A DNA stretch of 64,000 nt from Evernia prunastri (taxonomy: Eukaryota > Ascomycota > Lecanoromycetes > Lecanorales > Parmeliaceae): positions 124,001 to 188,000 of the forward strand of contig NKYR01000049.1 in the NCBI GenBank assembly GCA_003184365.1. The letters are read 5' to 3'. The notes under the pieces are model-generated. The model was given only the letters and a program-made list of their open reading frames with translations. It had not been told where the DNA came from and searched no databases. Both the position numbers and the translations under genes were made by a program. Below, in pieces: positions 55,399 through 64,000 of this stretch (its first letter is position 1; every line of letters starts with the position of its first letter).

Positions 55399-56684
55399 TC
55401 ATTCTAATGAACTCTTGAGAATAAATCGCTGCCGACAAGGAGGCGAACGATCGCAAGGCGAAGAAGAGTGCGTCGAAAACCCTCTCTTTTGGGACGGGCG
55501 AGGCGAGTACCCGGGAACTCTCCACCTACTCTTCACAACAGATGTACCGGTCTTCGATCTCTTCACGCACATTTCGTTAAGGGCCACTGCCGCTTGCCAG
55601 ACCTCAGCCCACGATCCTTGATCGACGGGTCGGGACGCTCCTCCAACGTTGAAAACGACCATCATGCATTCCCGCTCGGCTAAAATCGTACGTCAGCTAT
55701 ACAATACACGAATCCCCAGATCCAGCGCGATAATAGTCAGGAAAGTAGGACGCGTTGGAGGTAGGTAATCTTACGAATACACTCACCGGATGCTATCACT
55801 TTCGGCACCGGAACTTGGACGCTAGGCACGCCGCTCTTGCCAAAATAGATCAAATCCTCGGACCACGGCATCTTGTCAATGGCCTCTTTGCAAAATTGGT
55901 AGAGCGGGGCCGAAGCCGGTTGGGTAGAGACGCATTGGACAGCCGGCTTTTGCTTCCAGATTTCGACCAGCAGGAGTTTCGCCTTGCCTAGGTTTCGTGG
56001 ATACGTCAAGTCGGTAGACACAGGCGGGAAGGGAAACACCATAGGCGACGTACCTAGATCCCGGGCTACTCCACCCACGTTTTGGACTGGATTCATAACG
56101 CATTTATTCAAGAGGGAATCCGCCGCCAGAAAGATCTCTGTATAGCTGGAAACATCTTGATAACCTAGAGCGCCCCAGCTTGACTTGATATCGATCGCGC
56201 AAAGGCCGTCGTCTGTCCAGCGATACGCGAATAGCTTTCTTAGCCAGTTTCCTCCGTGGCGAATCAAGTCCTGGTTGGTCTTGCTCGGGCGAAAGTGGCC
56301 CCCGAACGAGCGATTTCAGAGACAGGAGACAATGACGCAAGAATAATTGGACGTACCACTAAGATACCGAGCCGGTAGCAGGACATCTGGATCCCCTGTC
56401 CCTCTGTATCCAAAACTCAGACGTGCAGAGTCCCGAGGGATCTTCTCGAGCGCGTTCTTGCAGCTTTCGATATTCAAGTCGCGGCCCCAATCGCTTTCGC
56501 ATTTTACGCTCGTAGATGCGTTGAGAGCTACAAGGTCTAGAGATGTAGCGCTGGCCACAGCTGAGGCCTTTGATGGCTCTGAGGGGCTTGGGAGTGGATC
56601 TCTGAGTTGGGTTCGAAGTGCGATTGAAGAGACGATCGAGATGAAGAGGACCGGGCAAGCGAGGGAATGCAAGGTAATGGACAT
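55399..56684 (-). CDS. Secreted two-module cysteine protein C (unnamed family)
   Basis: Minus strand, exons 56684-56357, 56212-56054, 55987-55787 and from 55679. Reading through to the stop at 55399 gives 322 aa, but a last intron near 55550, as in proteins A and B, is likely and unresolved. The chosen Met gives a signal peptide (MSITLHSLACPVLFISIVSS); the open frame extends upstream to 56798. Module 1 Cys: SVKCESD, IESCKNA, DGLCAID, LNKCVMN; module 2: VQCVST, YQFCKEA, RECMMV, NEMCVKR. The three resolved introns are phase 1 at the family positions; intron 1 is long (144 bp). Role unknown; an extracellular location is inferred. Confidence 0.75.
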
Positions 56685-57878
56685 ACTCGCAAGCTTCGCA
56701 GGCAGACGAGGAGAGATACCCAAAGTCTTGTTTTGCGATCGGATTAGTGGGAAGGAGTAAGACATTGACCGTTTCAAAGTACTCCGAGGGGTTTGCACTT
56801 TATTGGGAACCTAGACGGTGTGCACGTTCCTCACATTGGGCTCGAGCTCGACTAAAGCTTGTGTTGGAAGTCAAAGCGACAACAACATGCGACGCACTCG
56901 CGATCCGCCCGACCTCAGATTTATATATTTTGTATATGAATATCCTAAAATAAATGACATTTGGTCATAGAAAAAGGCCTTGCATGTGGTTGAAGGTTGC
57001 AGCCAACAGCTACGTCTTGTCTTGCCTCTACCGCCATATCAGCTGTCGAGCTCTCCTCTCATCGAATCAAATCACTCACACCCGCCGTTGTGAAACCCAA
57101 TTCTCTCTACAAGAAAGGTTGTTTCTGTAGTCTCAGGAATGGTGCGACATCACCACTGATGATCTCTGAAGCTGCGGTCCCAGCTTGATCAGCCAGAACT
57201 TAAGATTCTGAGAGGCATGCACTCAGTTCCTCAAAGCCTCTTCGAAACACGCCGAAGGACCTAATCTGGTGTGGTTTCCTCGAGAGAGTCAATGGCTGAA
57301 GAGCCTGGTTCATTTAGGTTGTATACACAATGTATGGAAGGAAGCGACTTCTCCATAATTCCATGACATAGCCACGTCCTGCCTTAGATCCCAAACTTGA
57401 CCTTTCCATCATGTAGGGCGCATATCCACTGCCCATGTGTCAGTGTGCCCATGACTTTGCAGTTTTGTCGGTCATCTTTGAACGCCCACGCTCTCTCAAA
57501 GATCGCGTTCCGGTTCGATGACGAGTTTTCGGAAACGTAATTGGTGGCAATCCTCAAGAAGGAGACAAGAGAGATGTTCTGAAGCGTACAAGCATAGGTT
57601 CAACTTACCTTTTCATTCAGAAGGCTTAGTTCATGGCCGCTTCATGAATGAATGAAAAATTATGAAACGGATAAAAGTATGCACGTGGTAGAAGTCGAAA
57701 TTGACCCGCTCAAAAGGTGCTAAGCGGCTTTCTTGAAAGTATGCTTTTCATGTCGATTATGTTTGCTGGGAGTGATCGTTCGTCTCGTCTAGCCAGGACC
57801 ATGTTTGTCGCCAGTGCTAGAGTATCCAAGCAACAGGTATCGCGCCTACATTGCGCTCTCGCCGCGAGCAGCCTCGTC
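56685..57878. other. Intergenic / promoter of protein C
   Basis: About 1.2 kb between minus-strand genes. 56800-56950 is probably the promoter and leader of protein C. Frames at 56997-57188 and elsewhere lack any similarity. Confidence 0.4.
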
Positions 57879-59646
57879 TCAAGCCTCATCATTCACCACA
57901 CTTAGCTTGAACCCACCTGTACACCCCCTCTGAAACAGACCATCCGGATCATATCTCCTGCTCACTTGCTGCAAAAATCGCCAATTTTCTTCGCCATAAC
58001 CTTCGAACGGCCGCTGCCACTCCGCACAATAGTTCAGATACCGATATCGATGTCCCGTTTTATTAGCCGCTGCAACGGCATCGATCTGTTCAACGGTGCG
58101 ACGCGTCGTGGTCTTGACGAACTCGTCATCCCGTCGTTCATCCCAGTTGACCGTGAAGCTCACGATAACGAGAGGTCCAGGGGTATAGTCATCCAGGCCC
58201 AGCGGATTCGGGTCGCCCTTGCCTACCCAGTCCGGTAGGAGCGGTTGCAGGACGAGCGTCCAGACCAAACCCTTGACGTTGACACGGCGGAGCGAGGCTA
58301 TGGCATCGCAGTAGGCTGCGTGCGCGGCAGCGAGGGTAACAGGGTCATTCTTAATAGTCGTGGTAGCGAAGACCTGACGCCTACCGGGCGGGTTGAGCGC
58401 ATTCATTTCGTCGGTCGCACTGGTTAGCGTGCGGACCTTACACGTGCTCCAGAGACGCCAGAGTGACCCGAATGATGAGGTCCTCCAGCAAGAGGGCCAT
58501 TTTTTCTCATTCTCAGTGGACTTAGTATAGACGAGATTCACGGCGATAGCCTGGATGCCGATTTTTTGGATATAAGAGAAGCAGGCTATGGGTCCGGCGG
58601 CGTGGTTGTCATCGGAATTCGTTTTATTGACGCATTCGTGAAAAGCCGCAAGGACCTTGGCGGCTTGAAAGGCGGGCATGTAGAGGAAGCCGCTCCAGAT
58701 TTTGGTGCAAGGGAAGCTGCGGGCCGTGAAGCGCGTGACGACGCCGAAGTTGTTGGAGCCTCCTTTGAGGGCGCGCCAGAGGTCAGGGTTCGTTGATGCG
58801 GAGGCTGTAGTGATGGAGCCGGAAGCGAGAACAAGTTCGTAGCTGAGAATGTTGGAGCAGACTAGACCGAAACGGGGGGAGAAGAAGGAGAGGCCGCCTG
58901 TTCATGCCTTTCCCTCAGCTCTGGAACAGACAAGTGGTGGATCTGCTTGTTGGGGGGGGCTGTCTCATGTGTACGACTGGCACTGGGAGAGGGACGAGTA
59001 CAGATTTGAAAAGCAGAAGCTTACCGCCCAAGGTCAAGCCACCTACCCCAACAGCCGAGTTCCTGCCTCCAACAACAGCGAGACCCTTCTCGTCCAAAGC
59101 TTTAGAAACATCCATCCACTTGGCGCCAGCTCCGATGGATACGCTCGATCCATCCTCAGAGGGTGTCACCTCACAAAGGAGGCCAAGATCGATCACAACA
59201 CCTCCCTTGATGCTCGCAGCACTAGAAACGGGAGAATGACCACCGCTACGGATGGCGAATAGACTTTCGGTTTTGTACTCGCCAGCTTGCTTTTCTCGTA
59301 CATCATACTCGCGCTTGAGGACAGTGACGGCCGTGCAAAGCTGCTGAGCGTCGCGCGGCCGAACGACGCATGCTGGGATCACTTCGCACTCTTGCTGGGC
59401 CCAGTAGGAATTCATCGACTGCTTGAAGGCGGCGGTGTCGTGTGGGAAGGTGACGCTGTCGGGCAGTGCCGATGCGAGGCTTTTGCTGAGCAAGGTAGGC
59501 TCTGATGAGCTGCTCGTGTGGTCCAGGCGATCGAGTTCCTTCGCGGCCTGTAGGGTCTGTAAGGTTGGAAGACGGCGCATGATGAAGATAGAGATGATGA
59601 TAACAAGAAGCGTCGTAGCAAATACGGGAAGCAGCTGTAAGGCCAT
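57879..59646 (-). CDS. FAD-linked oxidase, berberine-bridge-enzyme type, N-terminally membrane-anchored
   Basis: Two exons (59646-59025 and 58897-57879) encode 546 aa. A hydrophobic N-terminus (LLPVFATTLLVIIISIFIM) works as a signal anchor or signal peptide. The FAD-binding type 4 (PCMH) domain shows CVVRPRDAQQLCTAV, the flavin-contact FAIRSGGHSP, IGAGAKWMDVSKAL, GGRNSAVGVGGLTLGGG and, after the intron, DLWRALKGGSNNFGVVTRF. The C-terminal BBE substructure is RYRYLNYCAEWQRPFEGYGE ... FLQQVSRRYDPDGLFQRG. The RSGGH histidine, a usual site of covalent flavin attachment, is present. The substrate is unknown; the family oxidises sugars, alkaloids and other secondary metabolites. No biosynthetic cluster is visible around it. 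Confidence 0.93.
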
Positions 59647-60840
59647 GATGAGGGTTTGCACGGTGAGCCGCGAGAAGGCAGATCCCTGAGAGAACAAGAT
59701 AGCGGACTCTGATATTGAAGGCGAGGGGTATTCGTACAGAAAGCGAGATGGCTGATAGGTTGGAAATGTCACTACACACAACTCTCAGACGCAAAAGTTT
59801 GACTCAAGGACGTCACCAACGGAGAATTGAAGGCAGAAAAATCAGACAGACTTAATTCTCAGAGTGCCAGGAAAGCCCAGCCAGCATTGCATGCAATCAA
59901 AAAGCTGCAGAATGGATACCAGTACAAATGAGCGTTTGGGTTCCAAAAACAACATCGAATATATTCAGTGTATCCTCAGCACATATGCTAGCCGGCTCCT
60001 TTGACGTATAAGACTCTTTTACGGTGCATCTGAAAAACCTTTTATACTTGGTCGAATACGTAGATGACACGAGATGAGCGGTAGAGATGGACACTGCCCA
60101 TGGGTCTCGGCAATCCAACTAGCGCGTGGCTTCACCCACCTGGCACCTAAATTCCCAGGCCTTTCCTTCCATGACCTATCCCTGTCTGCTTCGAGATTGC
60201 CTACCCGCCGTCCCGGCTCAGGTAAGCACCGCCGCACGTTGGGTGCCCTTTTCGAAACGCACGACGAAAGACGTGCCCTAATTTTAAGAAAACACGCACC
60301 GGGAGCATTGCAGGAGTGTTCGGACTAGTGGCGCTCTGTGGAAGTGACGAGCTTCTTGCCAGCAAGGACGGATCATCGAGCCTAAAGTGCAGCGCGAGGG
60401 ACTAGGCGTGGGAGGCTACGTTGGTGATTATTGTACACTACTGGAGAGCGTGCGAGGAACGGTATGTAGGGTGGTGGGGGATCTAACGATGCGAGTGATA
60501 GGAGTTATTGCGAATGTAGAATAGGCTTCGTTTGAAAAGGCCTGTCTGTCTTCGAAGACCATGAAGGCCATGAAGACCATCAGGAAATGACGATGCAGGT
60601 GGGTATGTTCAAAAGTTCAAGGCTATGTATACACGAAGATGCTCGGAAGTCGGCCCCATTCTTTGATCCGATCTAGATAGGTATCGAGTACCTGAAAAGC
60701 CGAGCGGGGCCAGGAGTGCTTCTTCCGACGATGCTTCCTTTCCAATAATCACGCGAGACAATTTCCCATCTCCAGCAGAACGTTGCCAAGTCAAGCAATT
60801 CCCCAATCAGACTCCTTCCATCCCTCTGTCTTTCCGCCTC
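59647..60840. other. Intergenic
   Basis: About 1.2 kb; the right-hand part is 3' to the secreted protein gene ending at 60841. Frames such as 60074-60328 show no similarity. Nothing else seen. Confidence 0.4.
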
Positions 60841-61717
60841 CTAGCATTGAAACCCGCAATTGTTCGTCCGAGCGCCGGAATCATAGGCCCACTGGTTTCC
60901 TTTACCACCATTGGGAAAGACATTGGCCAGACTGCATTGATGGGCCGTGTCGTACGCATTGAAGATCTGGTTCGAGGGGCTCGGCAAGTATGGGGTGTTG
61001 TAGCTCATGGAGTACGGGTCCGAATCGATTTCTGCAGAAGTCAGTCAAGCCACTTCTCACGCGTTGATCGGGAGCCCGAGGAAACTCACTGCCGGAGGTT
61101 ATCATGAATACGGAAGGGAGGAGGCTGTCAGTCCCATTGCTCTGTCCGCTCGCAGAGTAGAGCAAAGCCCCGCCGATCCATTTCCTTGTCGGTTGGCTGT
61201 TGTCGAAGAGACTGATGTTGTAGCTGTACTGAGCGTCCGCATCGGTCGCTGCAGCCGAAGGGTTCTTCTTCTGGTGCTGGATGATGTTTGCAACGCACCA
61301 ATCGCCAACGTAATCGGAGCTGCCCCACTGCCCAGTGCCCAAGTCGGTGATTTTGGTGGAGCTAGGCGTTTGCTTGCCGCCCGCGGTACCACCCACATAA
61401 CTTCCGTTGGCGGCGGTAAAATGCATGGGGGTTTGATCTGTGGGTTCTGGGGGGAAGTCCACCGTGAGCGTCCCGCCGCACGCTGATTGGCTTATCCTCC
61501 CATTCAAGTTGACGCAGAAGTCATTGCCCATGACAGGGCTTTCGGTACACCAACCCGGGATCATCATATTCACATGACACTCCGTGCAGCCTCTGCATGT
61601 TTTGGAACCCACGCTTAGATCGTAAAATTGAAGATATCCATTTATGTCGGCGTTGATCGGATTGATTGCGAGAAGCAGCGTCACAAGAGTTAAGCCTATG
61701 GAAAGAGGACCCTGCAT
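60841..61717 (-). CDS. Secreted protein of unknown function with conserved cysteines
   Basis: Two exons (61717-61090 and 61031-60841) encode 272 aa. A signal peptide (MQGPLSIGLTLVTLLLAINP) is followed by FYDLSVGSKTCRGCTECHVN, with closely spaced Cys, SPVMGNDFCVNLNGRISQSA, a Thr/Pro/Gly-rich centre, GDWCVANIIQHQKKNPS and, after the intron, HQCSLANVFPNGGKGNQWAY and a final NNCGFQC. I recognise no named domain. The intron (58 bp, GTGAGT donor, phase 1) is needed to reach the cysteine-containing end; without it the frame would read out of phase. Spaced Cys and several NxS/T sites fit an extracellular glycoprotein. Confidence 0.75.
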
Positions 61718-62378
61718 CGTTGCGGGATGTTGGGCTTTGTTGAATGAAGAGGGAAATGCCTTTGGTGACTGTGCACAAGGAGTTGCAAGTTGTTTCCGAA
61801 TGAGCGCGCACGATACAAGAGAAAGACAAGTCAGTGTTTGTTTGAGTAAACGGGAAGGGTCGAGAAAATGAATGGAGCCATGGGGTCTTTTTTACTGTGA
61901 AAAGAAATGATGCAATTTCGAGAAAGGCACATAACAACGCTTTTCAAACATCTTGTTAATGTTATAACTATCGACTATACCTGGGAGACAGCAGGTCTAA
62001 GAAAGTCTATACGAATACTTCGGGGCTTAGAGTATGGTGACAATCACAAAGCTGCGTTTCAAATTTATGAGCAATCGAGGCAGAGATGTTGTACTGTAAT
62101 TATTGCGAAACAAATGGAAAGAAGCGGCCCGCTGAAAAACTTCTGCTTCATGTGATGTTAAGGTAGACCGTAGCCGAGACGTGGTTTTGAACATTCGGTT
62201 TAAGATCGGTGTTGATAGCCTTTTCTTATTATTAAATTCGCCTTCCCTTTCCCTTCTCCATGCGTATCCATGGTTAATGTTGTAGATGTACTCGTAGATC
62301 TTACTTGATAGAGCGAGGACAAGAATAGTTGATGTCCTCGCTTTATCAAGTATTTAACATTGGGAGTCGACATGTACT
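61718..62378. other. Intergenic
   Basis: 661 bp between two minus-strand secreted-protein genes; holds the promoter of the 61717 gene. No gene recognised. Confidence 0.4.
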
Positions 62379-63212
62379 TCAAACCGCCGTTGTACACAAC
62401 CAGAGGCCAATGCCCAGAATCAGAGGTTTCAACACAGAAATTCGGCTTGCTGAACTACTTGTGCCTGTGACCGTAGGTGTACTGGCTGCAGGAGTGTTCG
62501 AGGGGGTAGCTGAAGGCGAAGACGTCGAACTCGCTGCGGCTAGTGCTGGAGTCGCCCTCACGTCGCCAGCGCTGGCGCACAGATTGAAATCAGCGGTACT
62601 GTTACCAACTTTCGTGACCGAAGCCAAAGTTTGTGTCTGGGCAAATTTATTGCAGTTGCTCAACAAGCCGTCATAGGAGCTCGGCGCCCAGATGGCGGCG
62701 GTATTGCCGCTCTGGGTCTCATAACAGAGGCAGCTCGCCTGCACGGGGAATATCACATGTGGGAAGACGCTGTTGTGGAGGCCGCACCCGTTGTAGATAC
62801 TCGAGGCATAGTAGCACGGTAGCGCCGCAGTGGGTAAAGGCGCTGATACCGTCGTTGAGGAGCCGTCGGCCACGTCGGAGATGATTTCGGTGAGGGCGTC
62901 GAGGAGGTCTTTGACATGCTCCAGGATTTCGCTATAGTCGGTGTCTTCTTCTTCGAAATCGGCCTCGTTGCCCTTAGCGGGTGGGGCGGCGGCTACGGCT
63001 GGGGATCCAATGCCAACAGTGCCGGAATCATTGTCATCATTGCCGGGGTTTGAGTCTGAGCCGCTACCTTCGCTGCTGTTTGGGACCGGTTCAGGTTCCG
63101 GTTCCGGTACTGGTTCCGGTACTGGTTCGATGTCGACAAGAGGAGCTCGGACCTGTTTCACGAAGAGAGTACCAATAAGGAGCACGAACAGTATTGTTAA
63201 GGAGTGTCGCAT
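62379..63212 (-). CDS. GPI-anchored secreted protein with six-cysteine domain
   Basis: A single exon of 277 aa. Signal peptide MRHSLTILFVLLIGTLFVKQ, then a PEPVPEPEPEPVP repeat and a Ser/Asp/Gly- and Glu-rich linker to about residue 120. The folded part carries six Cys: ALPCYYASSIYNGCGLHN, QASCLCYETQSG, IWAPSSYDGLLSNCNKF and DFNLCASAG. A Ser/Thr/Pro-rich stalk and a hydrophobic end (LKPLILGIGLWLCTTAV) form a typical GPI-attachment signal. The Cys spacing (C-x9-C, C-x-C, C, C) recalls wall-associated CFEM-like proteins but has six Cys, not eight, and the order differs. A cell-wall or plasma-membrane surface location is inferred. Confidence 0.8.
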   Translation of the reverse strand: MRHSLTILFVLLIGTLFVKQVRAPLVDIEPVPEPVPEPEPEPVPNSSEGSGSDSNPGNDDNDSGTVGIGSPAVAAAPPAKGNEADFEEEDTDYSEILEHVKDLLDALTEIISDVADGSSTTVSAPLPTAALPCYYASSIYNGCGLHNSVFPHVIFPVQASCLCYETQSGNTAAIWAPSSYDGLLSNCNKFAQTQTLASVTKVGNSTADFNLCASAGDVRATPALAAASSTSSPSATPSNTPAASTPTVTGTSSSASRISVLKPLILGIGLWLCTTAV

Positions 63213-64000
63213 ATCTGTGTCTCAAAAGTTCGATGCGGAGTATTAATTTACGCGCGGATGACAACGTATAAGCGATTTATCAGAATCAGATGGAGATCGC
63301 GTTGCTGAACAATGATATGACAAGACCGGAGGCAGGAGAAACAGTTTCAAACGAATGTCAAGATGTTGCACTGCGCACGAATATATACAAATGTTGACCT
63401 TACATGGTCAACAATCCTTCGAGATCCTTTGAGGCTTCTGAAGTAGGCAGTGATACACGCCAAGGCGAAGGAGCCGCCTTCAGCTGCAAGGCTGTGCGGA
63501 TCGCGCGAGTACCATTGGTTATCTCGATTCTTAGCTGCAGGAACACGGCCTGGAACCACTAGACAAGTAGTCCCTGGTGACAACTTGAACTGAAGTAGAG
63601 TACCTATGGTAGTAATCGTAGTAGTCTAGTATTTCTTTGGCGTGTTACTGCAGGTCGATGGGTATTTTCCTAGGAGGCTGGTGCCACTAAAAGAAAATCC
63701 AACGCGCTCAACCCCGGAAATTCCAAAACACAGCGTCAGTGTCCTCCCAACCCTCCACCAGACGTTAAGGAACTAAACAATGGTAGCCATTTATTGATGT
63801 GTTTTTGCACACCGTTTAAAGCCCGGGGTTGCATGACTTTTGACAGGTACGAGCAAAGAAGGCCTCCGAGAGTCACCAAATCTGGGAGAAGGGATCTTCA
63901 TCGAAGTTGAATGGTTTTGGAGTGATATCCTACATATGTTACACAATCACACCTATCTCCTCCCCAGTTTCCACTTCGAGATCTTCTCTTGGATTTTTTC
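63213..64000. other. Intergenic to window end
   Basis: 788 bp holding the promoter of the GPI-anchored protein gene. Short frames (63347-63583 minus) have no similarity. No gene start could be linked to the window end. Confidence 0.4.

Noticed and set aside
57879..59646. Secondary-metabolite cluster around the FAD oxidase
   Set aside because: No synthase, transporter or tailoring enzymes lie nearby; the neighbours are unrelated secreted proteins.

Overview
This 64 kb window comes from the nuclear genome of a filamentous ascomycete (Pezizomycotina; a dothideomycete or close relative is my best guess, at low confidence). The basis is many 47-140 bp GT-AG introns, CT-rich promoters, a NACHT-ankyrin NLR, a KDM4-type demethylase with a long glutamine-rich tail, an mpaB-like oxygenase, lineage-type secreted proteins, and an LTR retrotransposon beside AT-rich degraded DNA. 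No CRISPR array, operon or other prokaryotic feature is present. Exon ends below were worked out by hand from splice sites and reading-frame continuity.

Layout. 0.6-8.1 kb: an mpaB/DUF2236 oxygenase, secreted modular protein A (minus strand) and a zinc alcohol dehydrogenase. 10.0-14.3 kb: housekeeping translation genes, namely RPL43 and mitochondrial uS19m sharing a 224 bp divergent promoter, then seryl-tRNA synthetase. 14.3-22.7 kb: a gene-poor stretch with low-complexity and GTAG-type repeats around one conserved protein of unknown function. 22.7-29.8 kb: a NACHT-ankyrin NLR with a possible nonsense codon near its start, a small secreted protein and secreted modular protein B. 30.5-34.7 kb: a mobile-element island with three partial copies of one LTR retrotransposon joined across single N characters and flanked by AT-rich DNA. 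35-51.5 kb: conserved nuclear and cellular genes: CENP-W (a small four-exon gene), a KDM4 demethylase, a YAG7-like protein, a DUF4211 protein, TOM22 and a membrane protein with a CorA-like end. 52-55.3 kb: degraded DNA with a tRNA-like fragment, a TPR gene remnant and a palindrome-rich inverted-repeat element. 55.4-63.2 kb: four minus-strand genes for secreted or membrane-anchored proteins: modular protein C, a BBE-type FAD oxidase, a cysteine-containing secreted protein and a GPI-anchored protein.

The most interesting content is a family of secreted proteins with three members here (A at 4.2-5.3 kb, B at 28.5-29.8 kb, C at 55.4-56.7 kb). Each carries two tandem copies of a four-cysteine module. 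Every intron I could resolve in them is phase 1 and falls at the same two places of the module, between Cys2 and Cys3 and just after Cys4. I know no named domain for it. Its pattern suggests an old internal duplication of a symmetric 1-1 exon unit followed by dispersal.
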